NCBI GenBank assembly: GCA_903906315.1
Contig: CAIVJW010000300.1
Span: 1 to 37,595 of the forward strand
Length of the DNA: 37,595 nt
Source: an uncultured delta proteobacterium
Lineage (GTDB): Bacteria; Myxococcota_A; Polyangia; Polyangiales; Polyangiaceae
Direction: 5' to 3'
Positions 9,309 to 16,292 of this stretch are shown piece by piece; position 1 is the stretch's first letter; the number at the start of each line of letters is the position of its first letter. The translations under genes were made by a program, and so were the position numbers. Below the pieces are notes generated by a model. The model was not told the DNA's origin, searched no databases, and worked only from the letters and a program-made list of their open reading frames with translations.

Positions 9309-10340
9309 ATGACGAACGCCTTCATCTCGGGCACGGGCTCCTACGTCCCTCCGCGCGTGGTCACCAACGCCGACCTCGCGAAGGATTACGGCATCGACAC
9401 CACCCACGAGTGGATCGTGCAGCGGACCGGCATCGAGGAGCGCCGCTTCTCCGAGCCGGGCGTCATGACCTCGGACCTCGCGCTCGAGGCCTCGAAGCAG
9501 GCGCTCGAGGCGGCCGGCCTCGTGCCGACGGATCTCGACATGATCCTCTTCGCGACGCTGTCGCCCGACATGTGCTTCCCCGGCACGGCCGTCTTCCTCC
9601 AGCGCAAGCTCGGCCTCTGCGAGGGCGAGACGCCGAAGTTCGTCGGCGCGATGGACATCCGCAACCAGTGCTCGGGCTTCCTCTATGGGCTCGGCACGGC
9701 GACGAGCATGGTCAAGTCGGGCGCGTGCAAGCACGTGCTCGTCGTCGGCGCCGAGACGCACTCGGCCGCGATCGACATGACGACGCGCGGCCGCACGGTC
9801 TCGACGTTGTTCGGCGACGGCGCCGGGGCGTTCGTCGTGAGCGCGACCGACGAGGATCGCGGCATTCGATCGTGGCACGTCGGCGCCGACGGTCGCTTCG
9901 CCGAGAAGCTGTGCATGCGGGTCTGGGACATCGCCAAGCGCCCGTACGTGGATCTCGACGAAGAAGGGAACGGCAAGGTCCCTCCCGAGATGCTGTGGCC
10001 TCACATGGACGGCAAGGTCGTCTTTCGCCACGCGATCGAGCGCATGTGCGGCGCGCTGCTGCAGGCGTGCTGGGCCAACGGCGTCGAGCTCAAGGACGTC
10101 GACCTGTTCTGCTTCCACCAGGCGAACAAGCGCATCAACGAGTACGTCGCCAACACGATGGGCATCCCGCCGGAGAAGGTGCTCAGCAACATCGAGCGCT
10201 ACGGCAACACGACCGCGGCCACGATCCCGCTGCTCGTCGCCGAGGCCGAGCGCACGGGCCGGCTCGAGCGCGGGATGAAGGTCGCGATGGTCGCCTTCGG
10301 ATCCGGCTTCACCTGGGGGTCGGCGCTCGTCGACTGGTGA
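9309..10340 (+). CDS. 3-oxoacyl-ACP synthase III-like protein (FabH family)
   Basis: A 343-residue ketoacyl synthase III homologue. It condenses an acyl-CoA or acyl thioester with malonyl-ACP, or a related substrate, in the cytoplasm. The Cys-His-Asn triad is complete: C121 in RNQCSGF, H270 in FCFHQANKR and N300 in ERYGNTTAAT. GDGAGAFVVSA at 169-179 and FGSGFTWGSALVDW at the end complete the fold signature. The nucleophile motif NQCSG differs from the AACSG usual in housekeeping FabH, so a paralogue with another primer, for example in branched fatty acid or secondary metabolism, is possible. ATG 9309 was chosen because FabH proteins begin in this way (SGTGSYVPPRVV); an upstream ATG at 9255 adds unconserved residues. 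No acpP or fabD is adjacent. Confidence 0.88.
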   Translation: MTNAFISGTGSYVPPRVVTNADLAKDYGIDTTHEWIVQRTGIEERRFSEPGVMTSDLALEASKQALEAAGLVPTDLDMILFATLSPDMCFPGTAVFLQRKLGLCEGETPKFVGAMDIRNQCSGFLYGLGTATSMVKSGACKHVLVVGAETHSAAIDMTTRGRTVSTLFGDGAGAFVVSATDEDRGIRSWHVGADGRFAEKLCMRVWDIAKRPYVDLDEEGNGKVPPEMLWPHMDGKVVFRHAIERMCGALLQACWANGVELKDVDLFCFHQANKRINEYVANTMGIPPEKVLSNIERYGNTTAATIPLLVAEAERTGRLERGMKVAMVAFGSGFTWGSALVDW

Positions 10341-10474
10341 GCGGGCCCTGCGGCCGCGCGGGCTCTCCGATGTGAACGCAGCGAGCGCCCCTCGGGCCTC
10401 GAAGGGGAGGCGATCGGCGCCGAACCCCGCCCCCGCGGCGGCTCGCGCGCCTCGACTCCTACGGAGCGCGGGTC

Positions 10475-10502
10475 GATTGTCGGGGGCGGCCGCTCGACAA
10501 TC
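10475..10502. promoter_or_regulatory. Inverted-repeat operator candidate ahead of the second NtrC-type regulator
   Basis: GATTGTCG (10475-10482) and CGACAATC (10495-10502) are perfect 8-bp inverted arms. Their centres lie 20 bp apart, about two helical turns, as expected for a dimeric DNA-binding protein. The right arm covers the predicted -35 element of the downstream gene, so binding would repress it. A GATTGTC half-site recurs at 11979-11985 in front of gspC. Autoregulation by the product of the downstream gene is inference. Confidence 0.5.
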
Positions 10503-10523
10503 TGGCTGACGGTGTGACATTCT
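10494..10523 (+). promoter_or_regulatory. Candidate leaderless promoter of the second NtrC-type regulator
   Basis: TCGACA (10494-10499, one mismatch to TTGACA) is followed after 18 bases by CATTCT (10518-10523). Six bases then lead to ATG 10530, which lacks a Shine-Dalgarno sequence, so a leaderless mRNA is predicted. Confidence 0.4.
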
Positions 10524-10529
10524 GTCGCC

Positions 10530-11945
10530 ATGGTAGACACCCTGGCGACGGGATCGCCAACGAGCGGCGACGCGGACCGCCCCCCGCGCGCGGCGGGTTC
10601 GCCGGATGCGCCGACGGTGCTCGTCGTCGACGACGAGCCGTCGAACCTGGCCTCGCTGGAGAAGATTTTCCAGCGCGACGGCATGCGCGTCATGACGGCC
10701 GACAACGCCAAGGCGGCCCTCGAGATCGCGCGGACCCACCGCGTCCAGGTCGTCCTCACGGACCTGATGATGCCCGGCGTGAGCGGCATCGAGCTGCTCC
10801 GCGCGTTGAAGCAGGTCTCGCCCGACACCGAGGTCGTCATGATGACGGCCTACGGCACGGTCGAGACGGCCGTCCAGGCCATGCGCGAGGGCGCGTACGA
10901 CTTCGTCGAGAAGCCGCTCAAGCGCATGAGCATCGTGAAGAGCGTGCGCAAGGCGGCCGAGCGGCAGTCGCTGGTCGTCGAGAACCGATCGCTGCGACAG
11001 GAGATCCGCCTGCTCACGCGCCGCGAGATCGTCGGATCGAGCCCGGCGCTCCGGCGCGTGCTCGAGGTCGCCACCCAGGCCGCGCCCTCGAGCGCCACCG
11101 TGCTCGTGCTCGGCGAGAGCGGCACCGGCAAGGAGCTGCTCGCGCGCTTCATCCACGAGCACAGCGCCCGCTCCCGCGCAGCGTTCGTCGCGGTCAACTG
11201 TTCGGCCATCCCCGAGACGATCCTCGAGGGGGAGCTGTTCGGTCACGAGCGAGGCGCGTTCACCGGCGCGTTCGCCCGCCGCGAGGGGCGGTTCGCGAAG
11301 GCCGCCGGCGGCACGCTCTTCCTCGACGAGATCGGCGAGCTCTCGCCTTCGGTGCAGGTGAAGCTCCTGCGGGTCCTTCAGGAGGGCGAGTACGAGCCGG
11401 TCGGGGGCGACACGGTGCGCGCCGACGTGCGCATCGTGGCGGCGACGAACAAGGACCTGCGCGCGGAGGTCACCGCCGGCCGCTTCCGCGAGGACCTGTT
11501 CTACCGGCTGAACGTGATCGCGATCACGGCGCCGCCGCTGCGCGCGCGCCGCGAGGACATCCCCCTGCTCGTCGACCACTTTCTCGGCGTCTACTGCGCC
11601 AAGAACGGCCGCCCGCGGCTCGAGGCCCCGCGCGAGGTGCTGCAGGCCCTGCTCGACTACTCGTGGCCGGGCAACGTGCGCGAGCTCGAGAACGTCATCG
11701 AGCGCGCGGTCGTCCTTTGCCGCGCCGACCGCATCGGGCCGGACGACCTGCCCGACCAGGTCCGGCAGGCCGAGGGCGCCGAGCCGAGCAGCATCGCGTT
11801 CTCGGTCGGCACCCCGCTCGACGAGGTCGAGCGCCGTCTCATCCGCGAGACGCTTCGTCACGCCCGGGGCGACAAGTCCGTCGCCGCGCAGCTCCTCGGC
11901 ATCTCGACGCGGACGGTCTACCGAAAGCTCGGCGAGGTGGAGTAG
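10530..11945 (+). CDS. Sigma-54-dependent response regulator directly upstream of the T2SS operon
   Basis: A 471-residue NtrC-family activator. After a 28-residue Pro/Ala leader the receiver domain carries D34/D35, phosphoacceptor D78 ([10 protein letters not shown]) and K128. The AAA+ domain has Walker A GESGTGKE at 195-202, the sigma-54 loop GAFTGA at 242-247 and Walker B TLFLDE at 262-267. The C-terminal Fis-type helix-turn-helix is [21 protein letters not shown], about 447-467. No kinase gene is next to it, so its phosphodonor is elsewhere. It stands alone between fabH and gspC, in the same direction and 175 bases from gspC, which makes it a candidate regulator of type II secretion. Shared GATTGTC motifs before both genes fit that, but no convincing sigma-54 promoter is visible. 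Confidence 0.93.
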   Translation: MVDTLATGSPTSGDADRPPRAAGSPDAPTVLVVDDEPSNLASLEKIFQRDGMRVMTADNAKAALEIARTHRVQVVLTDLMMPGVSGIELLRALKQVSPDTEVVMMTAYGTVETAVQAMREGAYDFVEKPLKRMSIVKSVRKAAERQSLVVENRSLRQEIRLLTRREIVGSSPALRRVLEVATQAAPSSATVLVLGESGTGKELLARFIHEHSARSRAAFVAVNCSAIPETILEGELFGHERGAFTGAFARREGRFAKAAGGTLFLDEIGELSPSVQVKLLRVLQEGEYEPVGGDTVRADVRIVAATNKDLRAEVTAGRFREDLFYRLNVIAITAPPLRARREDIPLLVDHFLGVYCAKNGRPRLEAPREVLQALLDYSWPGNVRELENVIERAVVLCRADRIGPDDLPDQVRQAEGAEPSSIAFSVGTPLDEVERRLIRETLRHARGDKSVAAQLLGISTRTVYRKLGEVE

Positions 11946-11978
11946 TCCGCGCGGCGCAAGCGGGGGGGCACGCGGCGC

Positions 11979-12026
11979 GATTGTCACTTTGGCAGGAGCG
12001 CGCCCCCGGGGGGCTCGGAGCGCGCC
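11979..12026. promoter_or_regulatory. GATTGTC half-site and direct repeat in front of gspC
   Basis: A GATTGTC motif (11979-11985) matches the arms of the inverted repeat before the upstream regulator. Next to it, GGAGCGCGCC occurs twice as a perfect 10-bp direct repeat (11995-12004 and 12017-12026) with a 22-bp period, about two helical turns, and a CCCCCGGGGG palindrome between the copies. The site lies 55-100 bases upstream of the predicted gspC promoter, where activator sites are expected. Confidence 0.4.
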
Positions 12027-12080
12027 ACGTTGTCCGATCGGACGCTCGCGGGGCCCGAGATCCTTCGAGAAAAAGAGCGA

Positions 12081-12109
12081 TTGCCGTTGGCATGTGGCTC
12101 GCTTAGACC
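12081..12109 (+). promoter_or_regulatory. Candidate sigma-70 promoter of the T2SS operon
   Basis: TTGCCG (12081-12086) is followed by a 17-base spacer and TAGACC (12104-12109). An A-rich stretch (GAGAAAAAGAGCGA) sits directly upstream like an UP element and is conspicuous in this GC-rich DNA. The -10 ends 11 bases before ATG 12121, which lacks a Shine-Dalgarno site, so the leader would be absent or a few bases long. Confidence 0.45.
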
Positions 12110-12120
12110 CGCTCGGCCGA

Positions 12121-13092
12121 ATGGGTCTCGACGCCATCCTCAAGCGCTACTTCCCGGTCGTGGTCTGCGTCCTGATCGGGATTGCGGCGTACTTCCAGGC
12201 CTCTGGCATGGGTCAGCTGGTCGCCGCGAGCGTCGCCGTCGATCCGTCCGCCGTCCCGGTGGCGGGGCCGGTGTCGCGCCCCGCGCCCGCGCCCGCGCCG
12301 ACGAACCCGGACCACACCTCGAGCGCCGCCCTCATCCTCTCGCGCAACCCGTTCGACTCCGTGACGGGCCCGCTCGACGGGACGTCGATCGAGGTGCCCA
12401 CGGGGCAGGCGACGCCGGAGCCGGCCAACACCGATCCGCTCCTCGACCCGCCGTGCGACGTCGCCAAGGTCCTGCTCATCACGGAGTCGGACGACCCGTC
12501 GTGGTCGTTCGCGGCGATCCAGGGCGGCGACGGCAAGTCGATGCTCCGGCGCGTGGGCGACGAGGTCGGCGGTCACAACGTCTACTTCATCTCCTGGGAT
12601 CGCGTGTGGCTGACCCAGGGGGGCCAGCGCTGCCAGATGGTGGTCGGCGGCAAGGTTCAGCCGAAGGCCACGCCGAAGCCGGCCACCCCGGCGCCGTCGA
12701 CCGGCGGGGCCTCCAGCTCGCGCCCGAGCGGCGTGCCCAAGGACATCGCCTCGAAGATCCACAAGATCAGCGAGACGCAGTTCGACATCGAGCGCTCGGT
12801 CGTCGACCAGATCCTCGAGAACCAGGCCGAGCTCATGAAGTCCGCCCGCATCGTGCCGGAGAAGGAGGGCGACAAGATGGTCGGCATCCGTCTCTTCGGC
12901 ATCCGCGGCGATTCGCTGCTCGGCGCGCTCGGCCTGGAGAACGGCGATCGGCTGCAGTCGATCAACGGCTTCGAGATGACCGATCCGCAGAAGGCCCTCG
13001 AGGCCTACGCCCGGCTCCGGACGGCGGACCACCTCACGGTGGCCGTGAACCGGCGCGGCAAAGACACGAACCTCGATTTCAACATCAAGTGA
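12121..13092 (+). CDS. gspC: Type II secretion inner-membrane protein GspC
   Basis: A 323-residue bitopic protein that links the inner-membrane platform to the GspD secretin. A short cytoplasmic tail is followed by one TM helix (about 11-27), a Pro/Ala-rich stretch (42-62) and the homology region (about 68-178), which opens with ALILSRNPFDS. C112 and C171 in that region may pair. A second Pro/Ser/Gly linker leads to a C-terminal PDZ domain (about 242-320, IRGDSLLGALGLENGDRLQSINGFEM). This domain order is that of GspC. The gene is first in the operon, which is the usual position. ATG 12121 starts directly before the TM segment; longer in-frame extensions upstream are unconserved. Confidence 0.9.
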   Translation: MGLDAILKRYFPVVVCVLIGIAAYFQASGMGQLVAASVAVDPSAVPVAGPVSRPAPAPAPTNPDHTSSAALILSRNPFDSVTGPLDGTSIEVPTGQATPEPANTDPLLDPPCDVAKVLLITESDDPSWSFAAIQGGDGKSMLRRVGDEVGGHNVYFISWDRVWLTQGGQRCQMVVGGKVQPKATPKPATPAPSTGGASSSRPSGVPKDIASKIHKISETQFDIERSVVDQILENQAELMKSARIVPEKEGDKMVGIRLFGIRGDSLLGALGLENGDRLQSINGFEMTDPQKALEAYARLRTADHLTVAVNRRGKDTNLDFNIK

Positions 13093-13157
13093 CATCGGAC
13101 CGGCTCGCCCGGGCCCCGACGGGCCCTGGCCTCCGATCCGGGGAGTGACGCGCGACC

Positions 13158-13460
13158 ATGACCCGCATCAAGGCACTGTGGACCGGAGGCAGCCTCGTCA
13201 CGCGCACGCTGCTGCACGTGGCCACGTTCGTGATCGGCTCGCTCGTGGTCGTGTCGGTCATGAGCTTCGCCCTGGTGTCGACGGCGAAGGGGCTCTTGTC
13301 CGCGCGAGGCGGCGCGGCTACGGCGGCCTCGGCGCAGGACGAGGCGCCGCCGGCGGCTCAACCGCCGGGCGCCGCGGGGCTGCGCGGCCCGGCCGCGGTG
13401 AAGCCTTCGGTGAAGCTCCGTCGCGGCGGCGATGCGCGCGGGGCGTCCCGGGAAGAGTAG
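13158..13460 (+). CDS. Small single-pass membrane protein between gspC and gspD
   Basis: A 100-residue protein with a basic N terminus, one long hydrophobic helix (about 16-43) and an Ala/Pro-rich, then basic, C-terminal tail. It belongs to no Gsp family I recognise. It lies in the gap between gspC and gspD, in the same direction, 65 bases after gspC. GGGGAG lies 13 bases before the ATG, farther than ideal. The topology is probably N-in with the disordered tail outside. It could be an accessory T2SS membrane factor, but nothing beyond position and membrane anchoring supports this. Confidence 0.6.
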   Translation: MTRIKALWTGGSLVTRTLLHVATFVIGSLVVVSVMSFALVSTAKGLLSARGGAATAASAQDEAPPAAQPPGAAGLRGPAAVKPSVKLRRGGDARGASREE

Positions 13461-13510
13461 CTCCGAGGCGGGGCCCGTTCGAGCGAGTGACGAGGAGACG
13501 AGAGGAATCG

Positions 13511-13594
13511 ATGCCCGCGATGCACGATGGTCAGCTGATCGACGCTCTGCCGACGACGCCTGCGCGTCGGCGACAGGACCGGAAGGTCGGCTGA
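13511..13594 (+). CDS. Possible 27-residue leader peptide immediately upstream of gspD
   Basis: ATG 13511 is preceded at ideal spacing by AGAGGA, one of the better Shine-Dalgarno sites in the window. The frame encodes 27 residues, ends in RRRQDRKVG and stops seven bases before the gspD start. A stem-loop (13549-13571) lies inside it. Third codon positions are less GC-biased than in the surrounding genes, which argues against long-term protein selection. It may be a translated leader that couples ribosomes to gspD, or chance. Confidence 0.3.
   Translation: MPAMHDGQLIDALPTTPARRRQDRKVG
13549..13571 (+). promoter_or_regulatory. Stem-loop upstream of gspD
   Basis: GCCGACG (13549-13555) pairs perfectly with CGTCGGC (13565-13571) over a nine-base loop, ending 30 bases before the gspD ATG. 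It lies within the candidate leader peptide and could modulate gspD translation or be a processing site. The evidence is the inverted repeat only. Confidence 0.3.
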
Positions 13595-13601
13595 GGACGC
13601 C

Positions 13602-16289
13602 ATGGATACGACGCGACGGCTCCGATCCGTTCTCGGCCTCACTGCGGCGGCGATCACGCTCGCCATGGCGTCCGGCCCCGCTTTCGCACAGACGACGCGC
13701 GGCGCGCCCGTGCTGCGCACGCCTCCGCGGCCAGGCACCGGCGTGAGCACGGGCGTCGGCCCGTCGGCGCCCGCGGCTCCGACGCCCGCCCCGTCGCCCT
13801 CTCCGCCCCCGGCCGCCGCGCCGGCGAGCCCGCCCCCGAAGCCGGGCGCTCCCCCGAGCCCCGGCGCGGCTCCGGCGGGCGCTGCGGGCACATCGGGCGC
13901 ACCCGGCGTGTCCGGGGGCGACGACCCGTTCGCGGCCCTGAAGCAGGGTCAGCGCGAGGTCGACTGGAAGCCCAAGGGGGGCGGCTTCCCGGTGTCGTTC
14001 AACCTCGACGAGGCCGACCTCCCCGACCTCGTCAAGGCGATCAGCAACATCACCGGCAAGCGCTTCATCTACGGCGGCAAGCTCCGCCAGATCAAGGCGA
14101 CGGTCTACTCGCCGGAGAAGGTCACCGCGGGCGAGGCCTACAGCGCGTTCCTCTCGATCCTCGAGACGAACGGCATGACGGTCATCCCGCACGGTCGCTT
14201 CCTCAAGATCATCGAGACGCCGGGCATCGCGACGCAGCTGACGCCCATCGTCGGCACCGCGACGCCCGTGCCGGGTGAGGAGCGCTACGTCACTCGGCTC
14301 TACCGCCTGCAGCACGTCGACGGCACCGAGGTCGCGACGCTGCTCGGCAAGTTCAAGTCGAAGGACGGCGACATCTCCGTCTACGCGCCCGGCAACCTCC
14401 TCATCATCACGGACACCGGGTCGAACATCCAGCGCATGCTGCGCATCCTCGAGGACGTCGACGTCGGCGGCGCCGGCGACCAGATCTTCATCGAGCCCAT
14501 CCACTACGGCTCGGCGTCGGACATGGCGAGCCGCCTGAGCGACATCTTCGACATCAAGAAGGGCGGCAGCGGCGGCGGCGCGTCTCCGGCGCCGGGCGGC
14601 AAGAGCGGCGGCGGCGGCCCGACGACCCGCATCATCGCGGACGATCGCACGAACTCGCTCATCATCGTCGCGAACCAGAACGACTACCTGCGTCTGCTCG
14701 AGATCATCAAGCGCATCGACGTCAAGCAGACGGGCGAGGGCGAGATCCACGTGATGGCCCTGCAGTACGCGGCCTGCAAGGACCTCTCCCAGACGCTGAA
14801 CCAGATCCTCGGCGGCGGGGCCGGCATGATGGGCGGCCAGGCGGGCCGGCCGGCCGGCGCGGCGGGGATGGCGCCGGGTGGTGCCGGCGCGGCGGGTCGC
14901 TCGCCGAACCAGGCGCTCGCGGAGGAGGTCTTCGAGGGCCGCATCCGCGTGACCTGCGACGAGGCGACGAACTCGCTCGTCACGACATCCTCGCAGCGCG
15001 ACTACGCGCAGCTCCGCACGGTCATCGACAAGCTCGATCACCCGCGCCGGCAGGTGTTCATCGAGGCGGTCATCATGGACGTCAACATGGACCGATCGAT
15101 GGACCTCGGCCTCGGCTATCACGGCGGCGCGCCGTTCGACGTGGCAGGCAAGCAGGGCCTCCTGTTCCAGGGCTTCAACACGAAGCAGTCCGCGCTCGTC
15201 GGCCTGCCGTCGAACCTCGATGCGTTCGCGCTCGGCGTTCGCGGCCCCGAGATCGAGGGCTCCGCGGCGCTGTCGGGCACCGGCATCTCCATCCCGGGCT
15301 TCGGCGTCGTGATGCACGCCATCGCCCAGGACGGCAACTCGAACGTCCTCGCGACGCCGCACATCCTCGCGACCGACAACGTCCCGGCCGAGATCTCGAT
15401 CGGTCAGAACATCCCGCTGCAGACGAACATCGCCGGTGGCCTCGGCGGCCTCGGTGGCGCGGCGACGCAGGGCGGGGCGGCGGGCGGGCTCGGCGCGCTG
15501 GGCGCCCTCGGCGGGCTCGGCATGATGGGCGGCTTCAACGCTCAGCGCCTCGACGTCGGCACCAAGATCAAGGTCACGCCGCACGTCAACGACTCCGACC
15601 AGGTGCGACTCGAGCTCGTCGAGGAGATCTCGGAGGCCGGCGCGCCGCTCGGCAGCCTCGGCGCCATCCCGATCACCAAGCGCACGGCGACGACGACGCT
15701 CATCGTCAAGGATCAGCAGACGGTCGTCATCGGCGGCCTGATGCGCGACAACGTCACCTCGGGTCAGACGAAGGTGCCGATCCTGGGCGACATCCCGGTG
15801 CTCGGCCTGCTCTTCAAGCAGTCGCAGAAGAAAACGCAGAAGACGAACCTGATGCTGATCATGACGCCGTACGTCATCCGCGAGCAGGACGACCTGCGCG
15901 GCATCTTCGAGCGCAAGATGCAGGAGCGGCAGGAGTTCCTCGATCGGTACCTGGTCTTCAGCGACTCGCAGCCGTGGGAGCCGCCGCGCGACTACTCGCG
16001 CACGAACGGCCTCGTCGAGGACATCCGCCAGTCGTTCTTCGACGTCGACGAGAAGGTCCGCATCGAGCGCGAGTCGAAGCCGAAGACGCCGCGTACCCAC
16101 GAGCCGCGCGAGCCCATCCCGATGCCGAGCTTCGGCAACCGCGGTCGCGCGGCGGCCGCAGCCGGCGGCGACGACGACGGCAGCACCGCGATCGCGGGCG
16201 GCGGACGACCGCGCCCGCGACCGTCGGCCGCGCCGCCGCCGTCCTCGGCCGGGTCGACCTCGCCCAAGCAGGTCGAGCGGGTGGAGTAG
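13602..16289 (+). CDS. gspD: Type II secretion outer-membrane secretin GspD
   Basis: An 895-residue secretin, long for the family (about 650-750). The signal peptide ends at about A29 (SGPAFA-QTT). A disordered Pro/Ala/Gly-rich segment (36-105) precedes the N0 domain (about 128-205), N1 (about 228-290), N2 (about 295-375) and N3 (about 381-480). The secretin core (about 484-760) has VFIEAVIMDVNMD, GNSNVLATPHILATDN and VPILGDIPVLGLLF. Gly-rich loops interrupt N2 (321-340), N3 (404-432) and the gate region (612-645). The C-terminal 135 residues are charged and then Pro-rich, where a pilotin-binding S domain might lie. GAGGA sits five bases before the ATG. The product forms the outer-membrane channel of the machine. 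Confidence 0.95.
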   Translation: MDTTRRLRSVLGLTAAAITLAMASGPAFAQTTRGAPVLRTPPRPGTGVSTGVGPSAPAAPTPAPSPSPPPAAAPASPPPKPGAPPSPGAAPAGAAGTSGAPGVSGGDDPFAALKQGQREVDWKPKGGGFPVSFNLDEADLPDLVKAISNITGKRFIYGGKLRQIKATVYSPEKVTAGEAYSAFLSILETNGMTVIPHGRFLKIIETPGIATQLTPIVGTATPVPGEERYVTRLYRLQHVDGTEVATLLGKFKSKDGDISVYAPGNLLIITDTGSNIQRMLRILEDVDVGGAGDQIFIEPIHYGSASDMASRLSDIFDIKKGGSGGGASPAPGGKSGGGGPTTRIIADDRTNSLIIVANQNDYLRLLEIIKRIDVKQTGEGEIHVMALQYAACKDLSQTLNQILGGGAGMMGGQAGRPAGAAGMAPGGAGAAGRSPNQALAEEVFEGRIRVTCDEATNSLVTTSSQRDYAQLRTVIDKLDHPRRQVFIEAVIMDVNMDRSMDLGLGYHGGAPFDVAGKQGLLFQGFNTKQSALVGLPSNLDAFALGVRGPEIEGSAALSGTGISIPGFGVVMHAIAQDGNSNVLATPHILATDNVPAEISIGQNIPLQTNIAGGLGGLGGAATQGGAAGGLGALGALGGLGMMGGFNAQRLDVGTKIKVTPHVNDSDQVRLELVEEISEAGAPLGSLGAIPITKRTATTTLIVKDQQTVVIGGLMRDNVTSGQTKVPILGDIPVLGLLFKQSQKKTQKTNLMLIMTPYVIREQDDLRGIFERKMQERQEFLDRYLVFSDSQPWEPPRDYSRTNGLVEDIRQSFFDVDEKVRIERESKPKTPRTHEPREPIPMPSFGNRGRAAAAAGGDDDGSTAIAGGGRPRPRPSAAPPPSSAGSTSPKQVERVE

Positions 16290-16292
16290 CCC

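Noticed and set aside
10383-10410. CCCCT/AGGGG pairing after fabH as a terminator
   Set aside because: The stem is five bases, bulged if extended, and lacks a T run.
11990-12004. TGGCAGGAGCGCGCC as a sigma-54 promoter for gspC
   Set aside because: The -24 GG is present, but the GC pair is one base off the required spacing and TTGC is missing. A sigma-70-like promoter at 12081-12109 fits better.
9093-12143. 1016-codon minus-strand frame opposite fabH and the second regulator
   Set aside because: It is antisense to two well-supported genes and shows no family motif.
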